Assembly (NCBI GenBank): GCA_963719975.1
Contig: CAVRED010000007.1
Coordinates: 186,001 to 250,000 of the forward strand
Source: Poindextera sp963719975
Lineage (GTDB): Bacteria > Pseudomonadota > Alphaproteobacteria > Caulobacterales > Caulobacteraceae
DNA: 64,000 nt
Reading direction: 5' to 3'
Under the pieces are notes generated by a model, which searched no databases, was not told the DNA's origin, and was given only the letters and a program-made list of their open reading frames with translations. The translations under genes were made by a program, and so were the position numbers. Of this stretch, positions 1 to 9,665 are shown piece by piece (position 1 is the stretch's first letter; each line of letters starts with the position of its first letter).

Positions 1-437
1 GCTCGTTCGTCGCCATGGCCAAGGCGCTGGCGGACGAAGCCGGGGTTGACGTCGATTTCCGCGACGGCGACGTGCAGGCGGCGCCGTTCGAGGCCGACCG
101 GTTCGACGCCGTCGTCTGCCGCGCGGCGTTCAAGAACTTCGCCGACCCGGTGCAGGCGGTCTGCGAGATGCATCGGGTGCTGAAGCCCGGCGGCCAGGCG
201 GTGATCATCGACCTGCGCAAGGACGTCACCAACGCCGAGATCGACGCTGCGGTCGAGGGGATGCGGCTGAACCCGCTCGACCAGCTGATGACCGGCATCG
301 TGTTCAAGTCCACCCTGCGCAGCCGCGCCTACACCGGCGAGGACTTCCTCCGCCTCGTCGCGGCCACCCCCTTCGGCGAAGCCGACATCAAAACCGACGG
401 GATTGGGTTGGAGGTATGCCTGCGAAAGGCCGCTTGA
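1..437 (+). CDS. class I SAM-dependent methyltransferase, C-terminal part
   Basis: The reading frame is open from the window edge (codons begin at base 3), so the start and the glycine-rich SAM motif I lie outside. About 145 residues remain. They carry the later Rossmann strands of a class I methyltransferase: an acidic DGDVQAAPF segment, the RFDAVVCRAAFKNFADP strand-loop and the HRVLKPGG post-motif before VIIDL. The substrate cannot be told; the late motifs resemble the UbiE/methyltransferase-11 type. A methionine at base 15 is internal, not a true start. The gene ends at TGA 435-437 and faces the oxidoreductase gene that ends at 672, with a palindromic repeat between. Confidence 0.75.
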   Translation, partial: SFVAMAKALADEAGVDVDFRDGDVQAAPFEADRFDAVVCRAAFKNFADPVQAVCEMHRVLKPGGQAVIIDLRKDVTNAEIDAAVEGMRLNPLDQLMTGIVFKSTLRSRAYTGEDFLRLVAATPFGEADIKTDGIGLEVCLRKAA

Positions 438-460
438 GCGACCGCTGCCAAGCCCCTTTC

Positions 461-664
461 AACCACGAAAAACACGAAAAGCACGAACGGGACCAGCCTA
501 CTTCAACCGTCATCCCCCGCTGGAGCGAAGCGGAATGCGGGGGACCCATGAACACCCACGTTCGACGGAGATCTTGGGCGGCCCGAACAAGTCGGGCCAT
601 GACGATGGAGGTTAGGCCCGCGCGCTGATTTCTCGCGTTCGTGCTTTTCGTGTTTTTCGTGGTT
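461..664. repeat. composite palindromic repeat with perfect 29-bp outer arms
   Basis: Bases 461-489 and 636-664 are exact reverse complements (29 of 29), built on spaced CACGAA units separated by A-rich bases. The 146-base interior holds a second inverted repeat, TCCCCCGC against GCGGGGGA near 510-540. That core resembles the dispersed 'gtcatccccgc' intergenic elements of Caulobacter-like genomes (from memory). The element lies between the 3' ends of two convergent genes, so it could act as a two-way transcription stop. A relative lies at 56431-56521. No transposase is near it. Confidence 0.8.
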
Positions 665-671
665 CAGAAGC

Positions 672-1638
672 TCAGCCCAGCGCCGGCAGGATCTCGTCGG
701 TGAGGAGGGTGAAGCTGTCTTGGCTTAAGGGGGCGCAGAGGAGGTAGTTCAGCGCCGCCGACTCCTGGAGTGCGTAGACCTTGTCGACGACCTCGTCCGG
801 GGTTCCGTGGATGATCACCTCGTTCACGTAGCGCTCGACCGGGTCCACCTTGGGATTGGCCGGGCCGCCGATGTAGGAGCCCAGCATCCACTGCGCCCCG
901 CGCCGGGCGATCGCCTCGGCCCGCTGCTTGTTGTCGGAGATCGCCAGCAGCCGCGCCATCGGGATGTCGCGTCCGCCATCCTCGAAGCCGGCCGCCTTCA
1001 TCTGCTCGCCATAGCGCGTTCGCTTGGCGCCCAGCTCGGCGTGGGTGCAGTGCGGGTCCATGAGGATCGAGAAGCCCCTGGACGCCGCCCAGTCGATGGC
1101 GCTCTCCGAGGTGGCCGCCATCCACACCGGCGGGTGCGGCTTCTGCAGCGGCTTGGGCAGCACCTCGACGTTCTCGTAGTCGAAGAACTGGCCGTGGTGG
1201 GTCAGTCGGTCGTTGTCCCAGGCCTTCAGCACCACATCGACCGTTTCGCGGAAGCGCGGGGCGCTCTCCTCGACCGGAATTCCGAAGGCGGCGAACTCGC
1301 CGACCGCGAACCCTCGGCCGGCCCCCCAGTTCACCCGACCGCCGGAGAGCACGTCGAGCAACGCGACCTCTTCAGCCAGTCTGAGCGGATTGTAGAAGGG
1401 CGCCAGCGAGACGGCGGTGCCGATGCGCAGCTTCTCAGTCTGCGCCGCGGCCATCGTCCCCATCATGTGCACCGAAGGGCAGACCGAGAAGCTCGAGAAG
1501 TGGTGCTCGGCCAGCCAGACGGCGTCGTAACCCGTGCGGTCCATGACCTGGAACCGCTCCAGCGCCCGGGCGTAGACCGAACTCGAGCGGGATCGCCCGG
1601 TCGGCCCAGCCGAAGAACTGGAGGACGCCGACCTTCAC
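672..1638 (-). CDS. LLM-class flavin-dependent oxidoreductase (luciferase-like)
   Basis: This is a bacterial luciferase-like monooxygenase of about 320 residues that would use reduced FMN or F420. It begins MKVGVLQFFGW from a GTG at 1636-1638, continues with VYARALERFQ and the conserved TGYDAVWLAEHHFS segment, then RIGTAVSLAPFYNPLRLAEE and LDVLSGGRVNWGAGRGF, all typical of the TIM-barrel family. One frame break lies near 1575-1590; removing one base joins PLES to VYARALERFQ. The GTG follows directly on the TAG (1639-1641) of the upstream di-iron gene, so the two are probably translationally coupled and act together. The substrate is unknown. Confidence 0.85.
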
Positions 1639-2733
1639 CTACTGCGCCGGCTCCATGGCCGCGGCGCGCTCCGCCACGCTCTCGACATAGGCGCGGCGGG
1701 CGTCGAAGTCCTTGGCGATGGTGTCGTCGGCCTCCTGCAACGCCTGCACGTCGGTCTCGGCGAAGCCGATGATGCCCATCTCCTCGTAGCCCTTGCGGAT
1801 GATCGGCCCCCAGAGGCCGATGTCCTTCACGATCGGCACGATGCGGGTGAACAGCGATGAGCGGAACATCTCCATGAAGCCGGAGTCGTACATGTGCTCG
1901 GCGCACTTGGCCGGATCGAGGCCCAGGGTCTTCCACACCTCGACCGCATCGAAGCGGTCGCGCATCAGGTAGCAGGCCTCGAGCAGGAACTGCTCGCGCT
2001 CGTCGCGCTCCTTCTGCGTGAGCTGCGGGTAGTAGTCGCGCAGCGCCAGGCGCCCGAAGGCGACGTGTCGGCTCTCGTCCTGCATGACGTAGGCGTTGAC
2101 CGCAGCGGCCAGCGGGTTCTGCGCATGGTCGCGGATCTGCTGGAAGGCGGCCAGCGCCAGGCCTTCGATCACCACCTGCATGCCGAGGTAGGTCATGTCC
2201 CAGCGGCTGTCGCGCAGCACCTGGTCGATCAGCTCCTGCAGCGGCGGCGTCATCGGATAGGCGACCCCGAATTTCTCAAGGAGGCGCTTGTAGCTCTCGA
2301 CGTGGCGCGCCTCGTCGATCACCTGCGTCGAGGCGTAGAACTTGGAATCCACGTCCGGCACCTGGGTCACGATCTTGGCCGCGCAGATCAGCGCGCCCTG
2401 TTCGCCCTGCATGAACTGGCTGATCTGCCAGCCCTGGAAGTGGCGGCGCACCTTGGCCTTCTCCTGCCGCGACATCGCCTCGTACTGGGCCATGCCGCTG
2501 ATCGGCAGCATCTCTTCCGGCAGCTGCTCGGGATTGTCCTCGTCGAGCTCCTGGGTCCAGTCGATGCGGGTCTCGGCGTTCCACTGCATCTCTATCCCCT
2601 TGCGATAGAGACCCATCATGGTCGCGCGGCCCTCGTCGTAGTCCCAGTTGAACTCGACGTCGAAGTTCTGCGGCACGTTCCAGTGCGAGCCTTCGGCGGC
2701 GGGGAAGGGATAGCGGTCGGCGAGCTTGGGCAT
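1639..2733 (-). CDS. ferritin-like di-iron carboxylate protein (possible oxygenase)
   Basis: Intact, 364 residues. It shows the four-helix di-iron ligand set: E111 in GEQGA, E141 and H144 in DEARH, E190 in VVIEGLA, E220 and H223 in DESRH. This E, ExxH, E, ExxH pattern is shared by ferritin-like proteins, R2-like oxidases and AurF-type N-oxygenases, so an O2-activating oxygenase is more likely than iron storage. The N-terminal 100 residues (with NWDYDEGRATMM) are not a generic ferritin feature. The gene is first in a two-gene unit with the flavin oxidoreductase, which could supply electrons or a second oxidation step. It is divergent from the DUF2807 gene across about 180 bp. Confidence 0.8.
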   Translation of the reverse strand: MPKLADRYPFPAAEGSHWNVPQNFDVEFNWDYDEGRATMMGLYRKGIEMQWNAETRIDWTQELDEDNPEQLPEEMLPISGMAQYEAMSRQEKAKVRRHFQGWQISQFMQGEQGALICAAKIVTQVPDVDSKFYASTQVIDEARHVESYKRLLEKFGVAYPMTPPLQELIDQVLRDSRWDMTYLGMQVVIEGLALAAFQQIRDHAQNPLAAAVNAYVMQDESRHVAFGRLALRDYYPQLTQKERDEREQFLLEACYLMRDRFDAVEVWKTLGLDPAKCAEHMYDSGFMEMFRSSLFTRIVPIVKDIGLWGPIIRKGYEEMGIIGFAETDVQALQEADDTIAKDFDARRAYVESVAERAAAMEPAQ

Positions 2734-2914
2734 CGGTGCGTCGTCCTCATCCTTTAGGCGGCATTGGCGGCCGCTCCGCGGCCACTATGCGCAAGAACCG
2801 TTGGACTGCAACGAAGACGGCGCGGCGGCTCCGCCGAACATTACGCCGCTTTAAGTGCAAAACCGGCGCGATCGCGCCTAGACGTTGAGCTCAATCAGAG
2901 AAGCGAGGGCGGAC

Positions 2915-4003
2915 ATGGCGCGCAGGTGGATCGGTTTGGCGGCGGCGGCTGGGGCGCTGGCCGGCGCGAGCGGGGCGCACGCGGCGGCGGTCCAGATCCA
3001 GAACGCGGCGCTCCGCGTCGTCGTCATCCCCGAGGCGCGTTCGGATGTGAGCGTGACCGTCGTGCACGCCAATCCGCGCCTACCATTGCAGGTATCGACC
3101 GGTCTGAACGGCGACGTGATCGTCGACGGCGGCCTCGGGTTCGGCTGGTTGGGTGGTCGGCCGGTGAGCTGCGGCCCCGCCGGGCCCGGCGGCTGGATGA
3201 ACGTCTGGGGCCTTGGCCGCGTCGCCTACGAGGACCTGCCGCAGATTATCGCGCGCGTCCCGATGGACGCGCACGTGCGCTCCGGGGCGGCGGTGTTCGG
3301 CGCGATAACGGCGGCCGATCGCCTCGACCTCGGCAGCGCCGGTTGCGGGGAGTGGGTCGTGGCCGACGTGCGCGACCGGCTCGCCGTGCGCAACTCCGGA
3401 TCGGCCCGCGTGCGGACCGGCGCCGCCGGCGAGATGGCGCTTTCGATGTCCGGCTCTGGCGCGATCTACACGCAATCCGCCGCGCGCGGTCTTGAAGCAT
3501 CGGTGTCCGGCTCCGGCGGAGTCCGCGTCGAGCAAGCGTCCGGACCCGTGCAGGCGCGCGTCAGCGGTTCAGGGGGCATCGAGATCGACGGCGGCGCGGC
3601 GACGACGCTCGTGGCGCGGGCGACCGGCTCCGGCGGCGTGGTGTTCAAGGGCGTCGCGCAGGACGTCGACAGCGACCTTTCCGGATCGGGCGGCGTCTCG
3701 CTCGGCGAAGTCACGCACAGCCTCGGCGTCGGGATCAGCGGGAGCGGCGGGGTTCGGGTGAGCCAGCTCAGCGGCGCCGTCAGCGCCCACATCAGCGGCT
3801 CCGGATCGCTGCGCATCGACCAGGGGCATGCCAGCGACGTGGACGCCAGGATCGGCGGCTCCGGCGGCATCGCCTTCGACGGGGTCGCCGACGCCCTGCA
3901 CGCCCGCACCTCCGGATCCGGCAGCGTCCGCATCGGCCGGGTCCTTGGCGCGATGGATACGGCCTCCTCGGGCTCGGGCAGGATCCTCGTCGCCGGCCGC
4001 TGA
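2915..4003 (+). CDS. secreted DUF2807 (head-GIN type) repeat protein
   Basis: I start at ATG 2915, after GAGGG at 2905-2909, because this exposes a signal peptide: MARRW followed by an Ala/Gly-rich core ending SGAHA, then AVQIQ. The 362-residue protein has an N-terminal half of beta-rich sequence with two cysteines. From about residue 178 come ten consecutive units of 19-20 residues, each opening with SGSGG or a close variant and alternating hydrophobic residues. That fits a right-handed beta-helix. DUF2807 proteins are envelope or periplasmic and of unknown role; an adhesin-like or stress-linked role is inference. The frame is unbroken. Confidence 0.8.
   Translation: MARRWIGLAAAAGALAGASGAHAAAVQIQNAALRVVVIPEARSDVSVTVVHANPRLPLQVSTGLNGDVIVDGGLGFGWLGGRPVSCGPAGPGGWMNVWGLGRVAYEDLPQIIARVPMDAHVRSGAAVFGAITAADRLDLGSAGCGEWVVADVRDRLAVRNSGSARVRTGAAGEMALSMSGSGAIYTQSAARGLEASVSGSGGVRVEQASGPVQARVSGSGGIEIDGGAATTLVARATGSGGVVFKGVAQDVDSDLSGSGGVSLGEVTHSLGVGISGSGGVRVSQLSGAVSAHISGSGSLRIDQGHASDVDARIGGSGGIAFDGVADALHARTSGSGSVRIGRVLGAMDTASSGSGRILVAGR
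3446..4000 (+). repeat. ten tandem 19-20 residue units in the DUF2807 protein
   Basis: Each unit starts with an S/T-G-S-G-G/S signature and runs about 57-60 bases. Successive units begin MSGSGAIY, VSGSGGVRV, VSGSGGIEI, ATGSGGVVF, LSGSGGVSL, ISGSGGVRV, ISGSGSLRI, IGGSGGIAF, TSGSGSVRI and SSGSGRI. The DNA between signatures has diverged, so the array looks old and selected for protein fold, not freshly expanded. Confidence 0.85.
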
Positions 4004-4073
4004 ATCCACTGGCGTCGATTGACGCCGGCGCCGATCCCACGCGAGATGGCCGCCTGATCCTCGGCATCGGGAC

Positions 4074-5769
4074 ATGGCGACCATGAGTGAGCGCGCGCTG
4101 GGCTTTCCAACCCGAGGGTTGAGCGGCCGTCCGCCCTGGCCGGCGCGGCGCGTCCTTCCGGTGTTCGGCCGCCGCGGCATGGTGGGCGCAGCCCACCCGC
4201 TGGTCGCCTCGGCGGGCGCCAGCGTGCTGGCCCAGGGCGGCAACGCGGTCGACGCGGTCGTCGCGGCGGGCCTCGCGGCCGCCGTCGTCATGCCCGAGAT
4301 GTGCGGCGCTGGGAGGCGACCTCTTCGCCATCGTCCATTCCGGCAAGAGCGGCGATGCGCCGCTCGCCTTCCTTGGCAGCGGCGCCGCGCCGATGGCGAC
4401 GAGCCTTGAGATGATGCGCGAGCACGGCGAGACAGGCCCCGACGGGACGCCGCGCATGCCGCTGCGCGGTCCACTTTCGCTCAGCGTCCCGGGTATGGTC
4501 GACGGCTACGGCGCGCTCCTCGCCCGGTTCGGCTCCTGGAGCTTCGCGCGCGTAGCCGAGCAGGCGATCGCGCTCGCCGACGGCGTGGCCCTCAGCCTGC
4601 CCGCGGCGGCCGCCATCCGCGCCTGCCAGGACCTCCTACGCAAGGACGCGCGCGCAGAGGCCATCTTCCTGCCGGGCGGCGAGGCGCCCAGCGCCGGCTC
4701 GGTCCTTGCCCAGCCCGAGCTGGCGGCAACGTTGCGCCTCTTGGCTCGCGAAGGCCCGCGCGCCTTCTACGAAGGCGATCTGGCGCGCCGCATCGCCGCC
4801 GGCGTGCAGGCGATCGGCGGCGCGCTGGCCGTGAGCGACCTCGCCGCGCATTCGACGGTGGTCGAGGCGCCGATCTCGACGCTCTACCGCGGCCACACCA
4901 TCCACGAGACCGGGCTGCCCAGCCAAGGCCTCATCCTGCTCGAGGCGCTGAACATCGTCGAGCACGCTCATCCGGCGGGCCTGAACGACGATGCGCGCAT
5001 CCACCTCTTCGCCGAGGCGCTGAAATGCGCTTTCACCGACAGGCTCTCGTTTGCCTGCGACCCGAGGTTCGGGCCCGACGTGACCGGGCGGCTGATCTCC
5101 AAGGCCTGGGGCGCCGAGCGGTTCGCGGCTATCGATCCCGACCGCTCGGCGGAAGACGCCCGCGTCCCGGCCATGGCCGATGGCGACACCACCTACATCG
5201 CGGTCGCCGACGGGGACGGCATGATGGTCTCGCTGATCCAGTCGGTGTCGCTCGCGTTCGGCAGCGGGGTCGTCGCCGGCGACACCGGCGTGTTGCTCAA
5301 CGACCGCGCCGGCCGCGGCTTCAGCCTCGAGGATGGCGACCCGAACATCTACGCACCGGGCAAGCGCACCCTGCACACGCTGAACTGCTACCTCGTCACC
5401 GACGAGACCGGCGCGCCGGTGATCGCCGGCGGCACGCCGGGCGGCGACGGCCAGCCGCAGTGGAACCTGCAGGTGCTGAGCGGGCTGATCGACCAGGGCC
5501 TCGACGTTCAGCTCGCCGTCGAGGCGCCGCGCTGGGACATCACCCCAGGCTCCGACCCGCATTCGCGCCCGCGGCCGTTCGCGATCGTCATCGAAGGGCG
5601 GGTCGAAGAGGACGCGCTGAAGGGGCTCGAGCGCCGCGGCCATCGGCTGCACCGCATCGGCGACTGGGCGTCCGGCGGCGCCGCGCAGGTCATTGCGCGC
5701 GACCCCAGGACCGGCGTGCTCACCGGCGGCTCCGACCCCCGCGTCGAAGGGATGGCGATCGCGCTCTAA
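4074..5769 (+). CDS. gamma-glutamyltransferase family protein
   Basis: An N-terminal nucleophile hydrolase that would cleave gamma-glutamyl bonds or an acyl group and self-process into two subunits. The N-terminal part (GMVGAAHPLVASAGASVL, then GGNAVDAVVAA) and the rest (GDLFAIVHSG onward) are in different frames. Removing one G in the GGG at 4311-4313 gives the expected CGAGGDLFA. The predicted catalytic threonine starts the small subunit in GDTTYIAVAD (ACC codons at 5188-5193). Other family marks are GGTPGGDGQPQ and a C-terminal GGSDPR. No signal peptide is clear, so it may be cytoplasmic or use another start; ATG 4083 is an alternative. Some relatives are acylases or oxamate amidohydrolases. 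Confidence 0.85.
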
Positions 5770-5775
5770 GGTCCC

Positions 5776-6253
5776 GTGACCCGCGTCATCGTCCTCGGCT
5801 GCGCCGGCAGCGGCAAGAGCACCTTCGCGCGGCGCCTCGCGGAGCGAACCGGCGCGCGCGCTCATCGACCTCGACGCGCTCTGGCGCAGCGACGAGGATC
5901 ACGAGCGCTTCCGCGAAACGCTGCGGCGCCTGCACGCGGCCGACGCCTGGATCAGCGACGGCAATTTCGCCCTCGCTACCTTCGATATCCGAATGCCTCA
6001 CGCCGACCTCGTCGTCTGGCTCGACCGCCCGCGGCTCCTCTGCGCCTGGCGAGCAGTCAAGCGGGTGCTAACCCCCGGCGAGACGCACCACCGTCTGAAG
6101 GACCTAGGCGATGTGCTGGCCTTCATCAGGCGCTTCGACCGGGTGAACCGCCCGCGGATCGAATCGGAACGACAACGGCACGGACCGGCCGTCCCGGTTG
6201 TCCACATCGCGAGCGATGCCGAGGCAGACCGTTTCCTGGTCCGTATGGCGTAG
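5776..6253 (+). CDS. P-loop kinase, adenylate kinase/topology modulator type
   Basis: Starts at GTG 5776, six bases after the GGT stop. The product opens with a beta strand and a Walker A motif GCAGSGKST, then FARRLAERTGA. A frame break in the GCGCGCGC run near 5856 separates this from LIDLDALWRSDED, DAWISDGNFALATFDIRMPHADLVVWLDRPR and a C-terminal Lys/Arg-rich helix. Together they make about 158 residues, the usual size of the small AAA_18 'topology modulation'-type kinases. The substrate is unknown. The short gap to GGT suggests co-transcription. Confidence 0.75.
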
Positions 6254-6411
6254 GCGCGAGCCAGGGCCGAGGCCGACGGTCGTGCGCATGATCGCCGACA
6301 GCGGCCTCCCCTGGCAGGCGCTCTGAGCGCAACGCCAAGCGGGTTGCCGATTTGTAAGACGACAAGCGCCACCGGCCCTGCGAACGTCGCCTTGAAAGGG
6401 CGGAGGCTCTC

Positions 6412-7731
6412 ATGCAGGCGATCGAAGCGATACGGGCGGCGACAGACAAGCGGGTCAACGAGGACCACCGGTCCGTTGGGCTCGCCGTCGGCGTGTTGAG
6501 CGACTCAGGCCGGTCGGTGTTTTGCGCGGGCGTGAAGCGCGCTGGCGAGGCCGCGCCGATCGAGCGCGACACGCTGTTCGAGATCGGCTCGATCACCAAG
6601 GTCCTCACCGCGCTCTTGTTGGCGGACGCCGAACTGCGCGGCGAGCTCAGCCTGCAGCAGGCGATCAACGACTTCCTGCCCGAGGCGACCCAGGCGCCCG
6701 GCTTCGACGGGACGCCGATCCGGCTGGTCGACCTCGCGACCCATACCTCCGGGCTGCCGAGTTTCATGGACGCCGCGCCGCCCTTCGACGACGCATGGGT
6801 GGGCCGCTACGGACTTCCCGAGATGCTCGCCGACGTGGCGGCGTTCAAACTGACGCGGCCGATCGGGTCTGCGTGGAGTTATTCGAACACCGGCTACGGT
6901 CTCCTCGGCGTTGCGCTGGAGACGGCGACCGGCCGGACCTACGAGGCGCTGCTCCGGGAGCGGGTGCTCGACCCGCTGGGCATGGGCTCGACCGCGATCA
7001 CGCTCACGCAGGAGCTCGACGCGCGCGCGGCGACCCCGCACGGCGCGACCGGCGACGTCGTCGCCCGTGTCGACATTCCGCCCATGCTCGCGGCGGGCGC
7101 GCTGTGGTCCAGCGTCGATGACCTGCTCACCTTCCTCGCCGCCGCCGGCGGGCGGACCAAGAGCTCGATCAAGCCGGCGTTCGACGCGGCCCTCGCGTTC
7201 CGGTCGCCCCATGGGCCGCCGCCTGGCCCGATCGAGACGAAACAGGCGTTGGGCTGGATCGTCTTCGAGACCGCGCAGGGGACCCTGGCCGCCCACGCCG
7301 GCGGGACGATCGGGATGTCGTCGATGGCGGTTGTCGATCTGGCCAACGGCGAAGCGGCTGTCGCGCTCGGCAACGCGACCTCGAGCCACGGGACCTTCGC
7401 CGCCAGCCTGCTCCGACCCGAGACACCGATGGTCGAGCCGCCGCTGCCCGAAGCGCACCAGCCGATCACCCTTCCTCCCGCCGCGCTCGCGCGCTTCGTC
7501 GGCCGTTACCAGATGGCGCCCGGAGCCGAGAGCGTCGTCGAGATGGACGGCAAGGGCCTGATCTGCCGCGCGCCGGACGGCCCGCGCCTCAGGCTCACGC
7601 CCTACGCGAGCACGGGCTTCTTCAACCCCGCCTACGGCTTTGCCGTCGCGTTCGAGGCGCCCGATGAAGGTCCCGTGACCGCGCTGACGCTGACCGCGTT
7701 CGGCGCAACAACGTCGATGACGCGCATTTGA
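6412..7731 (+). CDS. serine hydrolase, class C beta-lactamase fold
   Basis: Intact, 439 residues. The penicillin-binding/class C triad is visible: S60-I-T-K63 (SxxK), Y157-S-N159, and H295-A-G297 in place of KTG. This HxG form is common in esterases and D-aminopeptidase-like members. Residues about 25-330 form the beta-lactamase domain, and the last 100 residues form a small beta-rich C-terminal domain as in many of these hydrolases. There is no clear signal peptide. The substrate may be a peptide or ester; lactam resistance cannot be claimed. Confidence 0.85.
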   Translation: MQAIEAIRAATDKRVNEDHRSVGLAVGVLSDSGRSVFCAGVKRAGEAAPIERDTLFEIGSITKVLTALLLADAELRGELSLQQAINDFLPEATQAPGFDGTPIRLVDLATHTSGLPSFMDAAPPFDDAWVGRYGLPEMLADVAAFKLTRPIGSAWSYSNTGYGLLGVALETATGRTYEALLRERVLDPLGMGSTAITLTQELDARAATPHGATGDVVARVDIPPMLAAGALWSSVDDLLTFLAAAGGRTKSSIKPAFDAALAFRSPHGPPPGPIETKQALGWIVFETAQGTLAAHAGGTIGMSSMAVVDLANGEAAVALGNATSSHGTFAASLLRPETPMVEPPLPEAHQPITLPPAALARFVGRYQMAPGAESVVEMDGKGLICRAPDGPRLRLTPYASTGFFNPAYGFAVAFEAPDEGPVTALTLTAFGATTSMTRI

Positions 7732-7905
7732 CCGCGCCGGCGACGGCGCTTACCCTGCACATCGTCGACTTCGCTTCGGAACAGAGGAGGGCACTCGACA
7801 TGACCGATCTTGCGCGCGCCGCCCTCGAAGGCGTCGTCGACTAGGGCTGGGCGGCCCTTCTCAAGTCGGCGGCGAAACGCTGACCCGACTTGAAGGACAA
7901 CTCCA

Positions 7906-8974
7906 TTGATCGAAGATTTCGGTTGGAGCGAGACGCTCCAGCACGCTTTTGCGCCGCACGCGGCGCGCGGCCTCGAGCCGGGACGAATCGTCGTCCAGCA
8001 ACGGGGCCTCTACACCACGCTCACCGACCATGGCGAGCTTGCGGCCCAGCTCTCCGGGCGGCTGGCCAACGATCCTGCATCCGACAGCCATCCGGCTGTC
8101 GGCGACTGGGTGGCGCTGGCCGCGCGGCCGGACGAGGGCGCGGCGACCATCCATGCGGTGATGCCGCGGCGGACGGTGTTCGTGCGCAGGGCGGCCAACA
8201 CCGCGCAGACCGAGCAGGTGGTCGCGGCCAACGTCGACGCCGCCTTCCTGGTCGCCTCGATGAACGCCGACTTCAACGCCAGGCGGCTCGAACGCTACCT
8301 GGCCGTCGCCTGGCAGAGCGGGGCGCGGCCGGTGGTCGTGCTGACCAAGGCCGACCTCTGCGACGACCCGGACGGCCTCTTCGCCGCGGCCGAGGGCGTC
8401 GCGATTGGGGCGCCGGTGCTTGCGGTCTCGGCGGTGACCGGGGAGGGCATGGCGGCGCTGGCCGCCCAGCTCGAGCCCGGCGAGACCGGTGTCCTGGTCG
8501 GCTCGTCCGGCGTCGGCAAGTCGACGCTGGTCAATGCGCTGGCCGGCGAGGAGCCTTATGGCGACGGCGCAGATCCGCGAGGACGACGCGCGCGGACGGC
8601 ACACCACGACCCACCGCGAGCTTATCCGCCTCCCGTCTGGCGCGCTCATCCTCGACACGCCGGGCATGCGCGAGCTTGGCCTGCTCGACGCCGACGAGGG
8701 CCTTGACGCGACGTTCGCCGACATCGAGGCCTTGGCCGGGGACTGCCGCTTTCGCGATTGCGCGCACGGCTCGGAACCGGGCTGCGCGGTGCGGGAGGCG
8801 CTCCAGACTGGCGCTCTCGACCCCGGCCGCTGGAAGAGCTTCCAGAAGCTGAGGCGCGAGCTGGCCATGATTGACCGGCGCGACGACCCGATCGCCCGCG
8901 AAGCCCACCGCCGCCACTGGGCGGTGATCAACAAAGCCAACCGCGCCCGCGCCAAGCAGAAGGAGCGCTGGTGA
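7906..8974 (+). CDS. rsgA: ribosome small-subunit-dependent GTPase A
   Basis: RsgA is a circularly permuted GTPase that proofreads and matures the 30S subunit. The start is TTG 7906, with AAGGA about 10 bases upstream. Visible in order are an OB-fold N-terminus, G4 TKAD, G1 GSSGVGKSTLVN, the GRHTTTHREL switch, G3 DTPGMRE, and the C-terminal zinc motif CRFRDCAHGSEPGC. This G4-G1-G3 order is diagnostic. One extra C near 8562 splits the frame after ALAGEE; removing it continues as LMATAQIREDDARGRH. Length is about 355 residues, slightly longer than E. coli RsgA. The last 60 residues include a basic helix. Confidence 0.93.
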
Positions 8975-9052
8975 GCCGGCGCCGCGTACGGTCGACGCGC
9001 GCGCCCGGCTCGCTATGTTAGGCGCCACCTGTCGCAAAAGAGGTTCGCGCCC

Positions 9053-9665
9053 ATGGCCGCTTCCGCCCGTCTGCTCGGCGCCATCGCCGCCGCCGGGGTC
9101 CTGGCATTCGCCGGCGGCGCCGCCCACGCCGCCGCTGACCCGGCCGCAACGCAGATCGAGCGGTTTGACCAGGCGCTGCTGAGCTCGATGCACGGCGGCG
9201 CCGCGCTCGGGGTGAGGGGCAGGGTCCGGCTGCTGACGCCGACGGTCGAGGCGGTGTTCGATATTCCGATGATGACGAGGTTCGCGGTCGGGCCGGGCTG
9301 GGCGAGCCATGTCCGACTCCGACCATCAGGCGCTGGTCGCGGCCTTCGAGCGACTGGTGATCGCCAGCTATGCGCACAACTTCGATAGTGAGGGGACGCA
9401 CTTCGACGTGGCCGCGAACGTCGAGACGCGGGGACCGGACAAGCTGGTCCAGTGCAAGATCATCCCGGCGCATGGCGACACCGCCAACGTGCTTTACCGG
9501 ATGCGTGAGGACGGCGGGTCGTGGAAGGTGATCGATGTGTTCTACAACAACTCGATCAGCGAGCTGACGACGAAACGCTCCGACTTCGCATCGAGCCTGG
9601 CGTCCGGCGGCGCCCACGCGCTGGTCGAGCACATCGACGCCCAGACCGCCAAGCTGATGAAATGA
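9053..9665 (+). CDS. hpnM: MlaC/HpnM-like phospholipid-binding periplasmic protein
   Basis: A signal peptide (MAASARLLG to GAAHAAA) is followed by an MlaC/Ttg2D-type lipid carrier of about 203 residues. An extra C at 9307-9309 breaks the frame; joined, it reads FDIPMMTRFAVGPGWAS then MSDSDHQALVAAFERL. The FD-P-MTR-AVGP-WAS pattern and the RMREDGGSWKVIDVFYN segment match the HpnM branch linked to hopanoid or lipid transport. It faces the HpnN-like gene tail to tail, with the two stops abutting in TGATCA (9663-9668), so they are not in one operon. The symbol is a family guess; plain MlaC-like is the safe reading. Confidence 0.75.
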
